Of a stretch of 64,000 bases of DNA, positions 56,631 through 64,000 are shown in pieces. The stretch covers positions 66,940,001-67,004,000 of the forward strand of contig JAQMRL010000006.1 of NCBI GenBank assembly GCA_035578175.1, given 5' to 3'. Positions within the stretch are counted from its first letter, which is position 1, and each line of letters starts with the position of its first letter. The notes under the pieces are model-generated. The model had not been told where the DNA came from and did not search any database. It saw only the letters and a program-made list of their open reading frames with translations. The stretch is from Catonia carolina (Eukaryota; Arthropoda; Insecta; Hemiptera; Achilidae). The translations under genes and the position numbers were made by a program.

Positions 56631-56653
56631 ACGCCCCGCCGTGTCAGCTCGTC

Positions 56654-57838
56654 TTAGTTTTCCGACTGCGTACTTACTGAAACCTGACGACCTCCCTCAG
56701 CCGGCTTTTTCTCTCGGCAGTCCCGTCTTAAATGGCCAGACTTGCCGCAGGTCCAACACTTATAGTCTGCTTTCGGGCTCCTATTCGGACAGGTTGATCT
56801 CACATGGCCGGCCTCTCCACAATTGCAGCATTTGATTTCCTGGCTCCAAATTTCTGATCTTCCACGGGTCGCTTTCTGTTGAACAGTAAGCTCGCGAACT
56901 AGTATCGAACGTGACGCTATCGTCGCCGCTTCCAGCGTCAAAGTCACTATAGCTGCAGCCATAGTCCGATGGTCACTTAGCAAAAGCAGCTTCTTCATCT
57001 CTTGATCCCGTAGACCGTCCACAAATGCCTGCGTAGCAAGTTGTTGTTGGATATCTACCGGTGCCGAGTGATAAGCCAGCTGGCCTAACCTTTCCACTTC
57101 CGCAGCAAATTCTTGAACAGACTCGCCTGGTTTCTGGATCCGATGTTTCAGTTGGCAGCGGTACACGTTTTGTAAATGACTGTCACCGTACCGCTGCTCC
57201 AGAGCTGTTACAATACACTGGTAGCTGGCGTTTCCCGCGGGAAAAGTTCGCAGCAAGTCCGCTGCAGATCCCCGTAACGATAACTTAAGGTTGGCCGCCT
57301 TCTCCGACTCGGATCAGTTATTAAATTTTGCAGCTGCTTGGAACTGTAACTGATAAACATACCACGACATACTCCCATCAAATATCGGTACTTTTACTCT
57401 ATTTACCGATTTTTCAAACGATGACGAATTTCTGAAACTGCGCTCGGTAACATCTACGGGCATAACAACATCCGTAGCAGTTGCATTTACTTCGTTAAAT
57501 TCCGGAATTCCTTTCCGTAAATCCCTTCCAATCTCTTCCTTAAACTTCCTAAATTCTTCATCTATTTCTTTCCTAATATTTTCCCTGAACTTACAAGATT
57601 CTTCTTCGACTGTTACAATTTTCTCATCTATTTTGTCCATACGTCCTTCAAACTGTTCAATTTTTCCTTTTAAATTATCAAGATTTTGATTTAAGCTGTC
57701 CGTAAAATTTTCAAGTTTAACATTTTGTTCTTCAGATTTAGAATTTAATTTGTTTTTTTTTAAATTAAGATTTTCGTTTAAACTAGTAATAAGAGCTTTT
57801 AATTCTTCCATTTCTCTCAGTTTTGTTCGTGTCTCCAT
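56654..57838 (-). pseudogene. gag: Gypsy gag, one stop
   Basis: The ATG at 57838 starts a long Glu/Lys/Asn-rich coiled coil (LKALITSLNENLNLKKNKL through about residue 110) and a capsid-like region (VKVPIFDGSMSWYVYQLQF). A TGA (57314-57316), probably replacing a Trp codon, interrupts. The frame resumes with AADLLRTFPAGNASYQCI, QKPGESVQEFAAEVERL and two zinc knuckles (CCNCGEAGHVRSTC, CWTCGKSGHLRRDC), ending at 56654. Pol lies in a different frame just downstream, as in many gypsy elements. Confidence 0.92.
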
Positions 57839-57912
57839 AAATCAAAACAAAGGTTTGTTTACCAATACGTAATTCGTTTACAAAATTACTGACAGCGAAT
57901 TATTAGAAATTT

Positions 57913-57930
57913 ATCCCGCTTCTGACACCA
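57913..57930 (-). promoter_or_regulatory. tRNA-Leu-type primer-binding site
   Basis: On the minus strand, TGGTGTCAGAAGCGGGAT follows the 5' LTR after one base. It closely matches the complement of a tRNA-Leu 3' end (ending CTGACACCA). Confidence 0.7.
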
Positions 57931-57931
57931 A

Positions 57932-58363
57932 TGTTACGACTCGTTATAGTAAAGTAAAATTGTAAACTTTTATTTAATTAATTCACATATAGTTATTTAA
58001 CACAATTATTTGACAAGAAATAAAAACTAACCTTTACAAACGACAACTATGAATATGAGTTTATGACAATAAGTTATTAAACATTGAAAATAATACAGTT
58101 CACGCAATTAATTAACAATAAAATAAAATAAACAATATCCCTTACCAAATTAAACATTAAATAACAATATCTGCTGACAAAATAACAAACTTCACCGTAA
58201 CGAAGATTCCCGTACAATTTAGACCACTAACACGTCAGCCATTCAAACCGCGGCCGCGTCCCAACAATGAAAACCTTCGTTTTTATATTTAACCAGTCAG
58301 CTGTTTATGAGAAGCTGATTTTATTTGACCAGCTGATTTTATTTTTGCCACTTCATTATAACA
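57932..58363 (-). repeat. Gypsy 5' LTR (right)
   Basis: About 98% identical to the left LTR. It contains the words GGTCTAAATTGTACGGGAAT and CCGCGGCCGC seen in both. Confidence 0.88.
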
Positions 58364-58366
58364 CCA

Positions 58367-59010
58367 TATACAGGGTGATTCATGAAGTTCTCCCCCCACT
58401 TCTACAGCACATTGTACTAGTAAAAATAATGAAAAAATGTTATATAAACATAGGTCCGAAAACGCTTCGTTAGCGAGTTACAGCTAGCGAAAGTTTCGCT
58501 TGGATTTCAGTTCACCAGGTGAAATGAGGTCTTCCTGGAATTGTGGTAAGGTAGATTAAGGGGCGAATTCAATCATTTCTTATGGTTTTTGATCTGATAA
58601 ATTGAATAAAACAGGTCCCAGAACTGTAAGTTAAATAGTTTTTGAGAAAACCAGTGTCAAATGCAAAAAATGGAGTGAAAATCACATTTTTTCATCTTTG
58701 GGCAAGAATAACTTTGTTATTTCACCAAGAAACAGTTAAAAATTTTCAATAAAAAATGTAGAAAATTTTATTCTGAACAAACCGGTGTAAATAAAGTACA
58801 CAGAAAGCGAATAGTTTTTGAGAAAACCAGTGTCAAATGCAAAAAAATGGAGTGAAAAAAAACACATTTTTTCATTTTAGTTTTTCCGGTTAATTTTACT
58901 TTGTACTCTTATGAATAAAAACTCATTTAATCAAACATCTATTCGCTTTCTGTGTACTTAATTTACACCGGTTTGTATATATATATATACAAACCGGTAG
59001 TATATATATA
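58367..59010. repeat. Direct and inverted repeats left of the dUTPase cassette
   Basis: Starts TATACAGGGTGATTCATGAA, which looks like a transposon end. A block with AATAGTTTTTGAGAAAACCA and GTGTCAAATGC is repeated at 58634-58698 and 58810-58876 (offset 176). Arms 58778-58814 and 58939-58975 are a 37-bp inverted pair with one mismatch (CAAACCGGTGTAAA...). A further CAAACCGGT lies at 58990 between TA runs. It may be the non-coding arm of the element carrying the genes at 59.6-61.5 kb. Confidence 0.6.
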
Positions 59011-59315
59011 TATATATATTAATAAATTTACAATATATATGCATATTGTTGAATAAATTTATTTCGAATAAAATGTTCTTTAATTTTTAAAAATGAAGTA
59101 AATGTAAAAAGATATACTGGTCGGTTGCTATGATTAATATCGAATGTGTTCTTGCTAGTGTGAAAGTCATGATTGAAGAGTGGGAGAATAGTGTACATCG
59201 ATATGTGATAGTTTTCGTCCAATAGTGAAATTCAAACTTATAATCATAACTGCGTCAATGAATATTTCGACCAACCAGAATTTACTCCATAAGACTACAT
59301 GTAAGCAAGTTTTGT

Positions 59316-59353
59316 TTAAATACGATAGCATTTTCATTGCAAATCGTATCAGT
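59316..59353 (+). promoter_or_regulatory. TATA box and TCAGT initiator
   Basis: TTTAAATA at 59316-59323 lies about 33 bp upstream of TCAGT (59349-59353). TCAGT is the classic arthropod initiator, and a second CAGTG overlaps just after. This is a well-spaced RNA polymerase II core promoter for the downstream cassette. Confidence 0.5.
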
Positions 59354-59503
59354 TCAGTGTAATTAACTGTGAATTTTTAATTGTCTGCTTCTCAGTTTTT
59401 TGCGTTATAAATTAATTCTTCACAAGTTACTTTTTTAAAATTTATATATCACATTAAAAAATTTTATTCGTCAACAATATCTACATTTTTTCAAAAACAT
59501 CAA
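59351..59503 (+). other. Untranslated leader exon ending in a consensus 5' splice site
   Basis: About 153 nt with no ATG, ending CATCAA|GTAAGTG (donor at 59504). Acceptors lie downstream at 59603 (TTTACCTTTGTAG), 60204 (AAATATCTTTGTAG) and 61138 (CTTTATTTCTAG), each just before an ATG. Joining the leader to each would give three mRNAs. Confidence 0.5.
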
Positions 59504-59623
59504 GTAAGTGTTAGTAGTATTTAACTTAGACGCTTTTAATTTTTTTTCTTGAAATTATATTAAACTTTTCTAGTTATATTTATATATATTTTTACCTTTG
59601 TAGATTTCAATATTGACTTAACC

Positions 59624-59938
59624 ATGGAACCAGTAAACAAAAAGTTAAAAGCTAGTGATACCTAAGAGACTGTTTCCTCCAGTAGCGAGGACAGCGATTG
59701 TTTTGAAAACATCTTTGGTGGACCCAGTAGTAATGTGGAAAAGAAGAAGAGTGAAACTTATATTCAATCCTTCGCCACACTGAAAAACGGGACACAAAGA
59801 ATAATTTCAACGCCCGGGGAACGTGGGGCATATCTGATTAAAATTGAAGTCACAGACACCAGGGACCTGAAGGGTGTGCCAGTAAATGATCGCTGGCGCA
59901 AGGTGGCAAAAAAACGATATTTTTATCATCTCCCCTAG
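59624..59938 (+). pseudogene. Cassette ORF1: small acidic then basic protein
   Basis: The ATG at 59624 (context ACCATGG) lies 20 nt after a T-rich acceptor. The 105-codon frame has a Lys-rich start (NKKLK) and, at codon 14, a TAA (59663-59665). It then continues with an acidic Ser-rich stretch (SSSSEDSDCFENIF) and a basic C-terminal domain (NGTQRIISTPGERG, DRWRKVAKKRYFYHL), ending at TAG 59936-59938. Apart from the one stop it reads as a real protein, perhaps nuclear or nucleic-acid binding. I do not recognise a family. No alternative ATG follows the stop before the domain. Confidence 0.45.
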
Positions 59939-60207
59939 ATGAAAATTATTTGTCTATAAGAAAAATATTATAAAATGTTAATTCATTATCTAAAATTGAA
60001 GGACTCAAAAAAAGTCGAAAAAATTTAATAAATTTAACATGTAAAGATACAAATTCGTTTAATTCGAATCCCATCTTTATAATAAATTTGAAGAAAAAAA
60101 TTATTTCATTTATAAATTAATTATGATTAAAAATTTATTTTTTATGCATGTGTTAATGGTTTTTTTAGTTTAAAAATTTAATAAGCATTTAAATATCTTT
60201 GTAGAAA

Positions 60208-60651
60208 ATGGCAGCTGAACAACCTAGCATGTCAGTTGAAATGATTTTTGAAGAAATATATGAATTGGGAGTAAGGTCCATCCCAACATTGACTTCATTA
60301 GTTTCGAAAATGCGGGGAAAAATTAATTTTGAACTATTAAATATAAACATTCAACTTGAAGTAATTCAGTTTGTAATTTTATTTAAAAAAATACTTGCAG
60401 CCCTTAAGAAGGGGATTACACTTCGTGTTAATTCTCAATTACGATACGAGGAATACCAAACGGCAAATTTAACACTGATTCAAATGATTGATTTCATAAA
60501 AGAAGGTGATTCGCAAATCTTGAATAATAGAATTTCAATGGAATGTTATGAGTGTATTCATGAACCTATTGAACAACTTGTAATGTTAATAAATGAAAAT
60601 GTAGTTTTAGTCGATAGTGATAATGATGATGGAGATGATGGTATAGTTTAG
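60208..60651 (+). CDS. Cassette ORF2: 147-residue protein with acidic tail
   Basis: The ATG lies 4 nt after an AG acceptor (TATCTTTGTAG, 60204). The frame is uninterrupted and predominantly helical: MIFEEIYELGVRSIPTLTSL, LEVIQFVILFKKILAALKKG, NLTLIQMIDFIKEGDSQIL. It ends in an acidic tail (VLVDSDNDDGDDGIV). No signal peptide or clear membrane segment is seen. No family is recognised. An overlapping open frame follows directly (60639-60950), so the stop may be a frame break in a protein of about 250 residues, or a frameshift site. Confidence 0.5.
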   Translation: MAAEQPSMSVEMIFEEIYELGVRSIPTLTSLVSKMRGKINFELLNINIQLEVIQFVILFKKILAALKKGITLRVNSQLRYEEYQTANLTLIQMIDFIKEGDSQILNNRISMECYECIHEPIEQLVMLINENVVLVDSDNDDGDDGIV

Positions 60652-60950
60652 TTAGTAAATTAAAACGTAAAAATAATACTGAACATACCCAAATTGTAGG
60701 CATTAAACTGTGTAGAGGAACTAAAATTATTTCTAATAAAGTTAAAAAATATTGGTCAAATGAATATTTAGTTAATGTGGAAATGATTCCTCTACACATG
60801 AATTTTGCTCATAAATCAGCAACATTTATAACTAAATTCGGAGATCAAAACGGAAAAATATTAAATAAACTTTTTAAAAGCGTTTCTCAGTCCATGACGG
60901 ATGAATCCTTGATCGAAACGGTTGATAGTGAACTATCAAAAACACAATAA
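60639..60950 (+). CDS. Cassette ORF3: downstream frame overlapping the end of ORF2
   Basis: Open from 60639 in the -1 frame relative to ORF2, with no ATG until more than 40 codons in. It is basic at first (SKLKRKNNTEHTQIVGIKLC), then VKKYWSNEYLVNVEMIPLHM and ITKFGDQNGKILNKLFKSVS, ending acidic (SLIETVDSELSKTQ) at TAA 60948-60950. The lack of a start codon and the overlap point to continuation of ORF2. An AATAAA overlaps its stop and could be a poly-A signal. Function unknown. Confidence 0.4.
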   Translation, partial: WYSLVSKLKRKNNTEHTQIVGIKLCRGTKIISNKVKKYWSNEYLVNVEMIPLHMNFAHKSATFITKFGDQNGKILNKLFKSVSQSMTDESLIETVDSELSKTQ

Positions 60951-61140
60951 ATATATATATTACTTTTTTAATTTAAATAATCAGTGAAGGGTATAAATTA
61001 ACATAACTAGTTTATAATTATGTGTTACAGAAAAGCGTTATAAAAAGTAGACTATTTCGACATCCTTATATTTAAGCAGTATAACTTCCTTTTGTATCGT
61101 GAAAACTTTCGTAAATAAAATTTTTACTTTATTTCTAGAT

Positions 61141-61524
61141 ATGGATCATCAAATTGGATATTCATTGTTGACCCCCCTTGCATTTGAACCAGTTAAGGGA
61201 ACTCCTGGGGCTGCAGGATATGATTTAAAAGCTTGTTGCTCAATAAATATACCACAACATTCTAGGAAACTAGTACCGACCGGAGTTCGGTTACATAAAT
61301 GCCGAAAGGTGTATACGGACGGATCGGTCCCCGTTCGGGGCTTGCTTTGAAAAATGCTATTGACATTGAAGGAGGCGTGATTGATAAGGATTTTACAGGT
61401 CCAGTATCTGTACTATTGATTAATAATAGTGATGCAGGATTTGAAGTGGTGATGGAATTGCGCAAGTCATTTTTGAAAAAATTGTTGACGATAATTTAAT
61501 TAAATATCCTAATTTAATTAAATA
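61141..61524 (+). pseudogene. Cassette ORF4: dUTPase, frameshifted
   Basis: The ATG at 61141 is 2 nt after a T-rich acceptor (TTATTTCTAG). dUTPase converts dUTP to dUMP and limits uracil in DNA. Motif 1 is PGAAGYDLKA (about residues 21-30), followed by PTGVRL. After a 1-nt loss near 61297, motif 2 [10 protein letters not shown] and motif 3 [12 protein letters not shown] appear in the next frame. After a second loss near 61443, motif 4 [12 protein letters not shown] appears in the third frame, ending at TAA. The Gly-rich motif 5 that closes over the substrate is not seen. The start is short, like trimeric dUTPases of viruses and cells. A retroposed host copy is an alternative, but the neighbouring acceptor-ATG ORFs argue against it. 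Confidence 0.85.
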
Positions 61525-61530
61525 AAATGT
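61518..61530 (+). terminator. Poly-A signal candidate of the dUTPase cassette
   Basis: AATTAAATAAAATG directly follows the dUTPase frame and contains AATAAA. Similar AATAAA hexamers follow ORF1 (near 60026) and ORF3 (near 60945). Confidence 0.35.
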
Positions 61531-61791
61531 AGGTCAAGTTCATGCTACACGTTGGTGGGATACTATCTAAACTTTTGCCCGTGTATTACTTGACGAAAGC
61601 GCCCGCGTTTTTCTTGTGAACTTGAGTGACACTGGGTGCAATACAAACAATACTACATATTGCTGCGGCACTGACTCGGCATATAGAGTCTTTACAGTGT
61701 TCATACCATGCTAAGCTTAAGTATTAAATTAAATTGACAATTTTATTTTATGTTTTAAAAATACATATCAAATCAACGATCTCACTTTAAT

Positions 61792-62280
61792 AAATCTGGT
61801 GTGAAACACTCACACACTTCTTTTTACCCTGATAAATAATTAAAAAATCATGAATTAAAATACCTAACCATTGAAAATCTGACCCAAAATACAAATGAAC
61901 CATCGTAAAACTTAAAATACAGAAAATCAGTAATTGCCTCTGAACTAGGCTCTGTGAAAAAATGCTTATAACATAAGTTTTTTATTTACGTTGATTATAT
62001 ACTACACTTTTGCCCTAAAATGCATGTTAAGGTCGCAAACTTAAAAAGAAACATTTTATTTTCTACAAGAGCACAGGGCTCCCAATAATTTCAGCAAATA
62101 TGGTGCTTACCCTACCAAGCTGAGCATAACAAAATATGTAAATTAGGCAATTTTTTAAAAAAAAGTAGGGACATTTCTGAGAAAATCGCAAAAATGTTAA
62201 AAATTGCTCGAATAAAATACTACTTCCGGTTGATTTTGTTGAAAATGTCCATGTAGGGTCCTATTTAGTAGCACCTAGTT
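61792..62280 (+). mobile_element. R1 repeat family, copy F (5' part)
   Basis: Starts CTGGTGTGAAACACTCACAC and follows R1 through CTACTTCCGGTTGATTTTG, then ends near 62280 before the CA tract. It lies to the right of the dUTPase cassette. Confidence 0.7.
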
Positions 62281-62289
62281 TTAGCTCGA

Positions 62290-62604
62290 TAGCGTGAAGT
62301 TGAGGATAGTGCTTCTTTCTGGATTTACCTTCCAGTAGGTTGGCCATGTTGTGACAGTAATATGAAAATGCGCGGCTTGAGGCCCCAGGCGACAAATCAT
62401 TGATGAACTTCAAACAACGTAGTGACTCTAGACTCAAGGTCGTAGGAATGACGCAAACTCATATAGTCGTCCAAAGTCCGTCGTAGTGAGCGGATCGCTT
62501 AGATAAGAACTAGCCTTTGTATTGCACAAGAGCAAGCGTAGTCCTGCTTACTAAATTATTATAGTATAACCTTTTGAATTTATTATTTTATTTTTTTATT
62601 CGTA
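62290..62604 (+). other. Probable 5' untranslated region of the LINE
   Basis: GC-richer than the flanks, with CGTAGTGAGCGGATCGC-type words, leading straight to the ORF1 ATG. The exact LINE start cannot be placed. Confidence 0.35.
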
Positions 62605-63547
62605 ATGTCTGGTAACTGCGCGTGTGATTTAAGCTGTGAAGGGGTCAGTGATGTGTTTAAATGTGCTGGTGGTTGTAACAGTGTTTACCACAATAAATGT
62701 GCGTCGAATAAGTTTCCGGAGGGAGTGTTGACACGTGGTGCGAGGAAGGACTGGTATTGTGGGGATTGCAGAAAATCTAAGACCCCATCCATTAGCAGTA
62801 AGTCAGAGGATAATTCCACTTCTCTGACTAAAGAATTTATGATTCAGCTCATTCAAGAAAGAAATTTTCGGTGAGTTAAAATCGTACGCAAGCCAGTTTC
62901 AAGAATTTCAGAAGTCGCTGGAGTTTTTCTCGACTAAACTTGATGAGTCTAATATGAATATGGAGGCCATTAGGTCTCAAAATAAGGAAGTTATGGAAGA
63001 CAACAGAAGTTTAAAGCAGGAATCACGTGTGCTATCCCAACGAATTGGCGTGCTGGAAAACAAGGTGAGGGAGTTGAAACAGTACTCTAGGCGGAATAAT
63101 ATCGAAGTTAACGGCAGACCAAAAACACCATATGAAAGTGAAATGGAAATTCTGCGTGATCTGGGTCGAGTCATCGGGGTGGAGGTTGATGTGAGGGAGG
63201 TAGTAGCAGTGCACAGGGTACCATCATACAATAAAGCTAGGACTCCGTCTCTCATTGCTCGTTTCACCACCCGGGAACAGCGCGATACCTGGCTAAAGAA
63301 GTACCGAGAGAAAAAACGTATCATGGCTTGCGATGTCAACAGGGATTTTGCGGCGACCAGGGTCTACATCGGGGAACACCTCACACCTGATAATAAGGTT
63401 CTCCTAGCTCAGATGAAGGAGATATGCAAGTCTGAGAATGTACGGTTTGTGTGGTGCCGTGGGGGCAAATTCTACGTGCGTAAGTCAGAGGGTCACAAAA
63501 GTGTTAGAGTCATCCAGGCTAATGATATCAAGAAGATTAACTGGTAG
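62605..63547 (+). pseudogene. LINE ORF1: PHD finger, coiled coil, FP25K-like domain
   Basis: The ATG at 62605 (MSGNCACDLSCEG) starts a PHD zinc finger (CAGGCNSVYHNKC, WYCGDCRK; residues about 5-52). A 1-nt frame change near 62862 follows; the next frame reads KEIFGELKSYASQF and a coiled coil (SRVLSQRIGVLENKVRELKQ). The conserved C-terminal domain (YSRRNNIEVNG, VVAVHRVPS, ARFTTREQRDTWL, VYIGEHLTPDNKVLL) is related to the baculovirus FP-type family found in ORF1 proteins of CR1/L2-like LINEs. The stop TAG is at 63545-63547. The protein binds element RNA. Either one mutation or a base-call error breaks it. Confidence 0.85.
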
Positions 63548-64000
63548 GGGTATTGAGTATTTTGTTTGTTATAATGGACATCTCTATCGCGGTGAGTTTT
63601 GTTTTTGGCCAAATTATTGTTTTGTTCAATTGCGATATTATGTATATGTTAAATTAAATTTTGTTTTGGTTCTTTGAAACTGTACAGCATTAGGAATATT
63701 GTTTATGTTAATTACTTTGTTGTGGGTAAACTTATGTATAGGCTTATAATCCGATTTGATTTATCAACCTTTGATTGTTTGTACAATTTGTATTTATTTA
63801 TTTTTTCACATGTCGGGCATGAGCCAATGTTTTTTATTAACAATTTTTTTATTTTTTATGTTACTTTTTTCGAATGTTGTATCAGTAAGTGTCAATTTCT
63901 TTGGCATACTAACCTGTTATACTAATTGTTGTGTACAATCTTAGTTTTGTTGTATTAATGTCAAATGGACACAGAATGTATATTGTTCAATGATTTGGAG
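63548..64000 (+). other. Sequence after LINE ORF1, T-rich
   Basis: No endonuclease or RT motif is seen before the window ends, so ORF2 must start beyond 64000 or be deleted. Short hydrophobic frames are a product of the T-rich composition. Confidence 0.5.

Larger units (their letters stand above)
52532..58363 (-). mobile_element. Ty3/gypsy retrotransposon, full length, degenerate
   Basis: LTRs of about 430 bp (52532-52960, 57932-58363) with ends TGTTA...TAACA differ at about eight bases plus a small indel (about 2%). On the minus strand the 5' LTR is the right-hand one. The 5-bp flanks are AT-rich and do not give a clear duplication. The order is gag (coiled coil, zinc knuckles), protease, RT, RNase H, integrase, interrupted by stops and a duplication. 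Confidence 0.93.

Noticed and set aside
58367..61540. Maverick/Polinton or parvovirus identity for the dUTPase cassette
   Set aside because: No polymerase B, integrase, ATPase, capsid or NS1 helicase motifs are visible; only the dUTPase can be named.
1..64000. CRISPR array, rRNA, bacterial operons or phage genes
   Set aside because: No regularly spaced repeats with unique spacers, no rRNA motifs, and the genome features are eukaryotic throughout.

Overview
This is an AT-rich eukaryotic window dominated by mobile elements. Full-length BEL/Pao and Ty3/gypsy LTR elements, TTAA/piggyBac, TA/mariner, hAT and Harbinger-like remnants, tRNA-headed SINEs, FP25K-type LINE ORF1 and scattered TAGGCCTA-type words all fit an arthropod, most likely an insect (possibly hemipteran; low confidence). 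There are no rRNA genes, CRISPR arrays or operons, and no complete conserved housekeeping gene.

Layout. 1-6.7 kb: AT-rich repeats, an interrupted duplication, one Cys-rich membrane-type ORF (minus strand). 6,720-14,760: a complete but disabled BEL/Pao element with 770-bp LTRs and a CGAAT target duplication. 14.8-34.5 kb: six copies or fragments of one unclassified non-coding repeat family (R1 below) that carries a CA microsatellite near its 3' end, an array of histone-type 3' stem-loops (17.3 kb), a hAT remnant (18.2-19.25 kb), SINEs, and an internally deleted piggyBac (25.5-26.7 kb). 35.0-38.1 kb: a promoter-like block and four exons with good splice signals that join in frame, a candidate host gene broken by two frameshifts and a stop. 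39,023-42,064: a gypsy element with identical 151-bp LTRs, a GATAG duplication and a large gag-RT deletion. 44.2-47.4 kb: a zinc-finger exon interrupted by a hAT MITE, a SINE, and a minus-strand ORF with TATCGATA (DRE-like) motifs upstream. 48.4-52.5 kb: LINE, Harbinger, mariner, SINE and pogo remnants. 52,532-58,363: a second, older gypsy element, broken by stops and a 95-bp duplication.

The most interesting segment is about 58.4-61.6 kb. A TATA box and TCAGT initiator precede a 153-nt ATG-free leader ending in a strong 5' splice site. Downstream are three separate 3' splice sites, each within 3-20 nt of an ATG. These head a short acidic/basic ORF, a 147-residue ORF with an acidic tail (followed by an overlapping-frame ORF), and a dUTPase. 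This looks like a compact element or endogenous DNA virus that makes several mRNAs by alternative splicing from one leader. All but one of its reading frames are damaged, and I recognise only the dUTPase. The window ends in the ORF1 region of a PHD-finger/FP25K LINE (62.6-63.5 kb), whose ORF2 lies outside.
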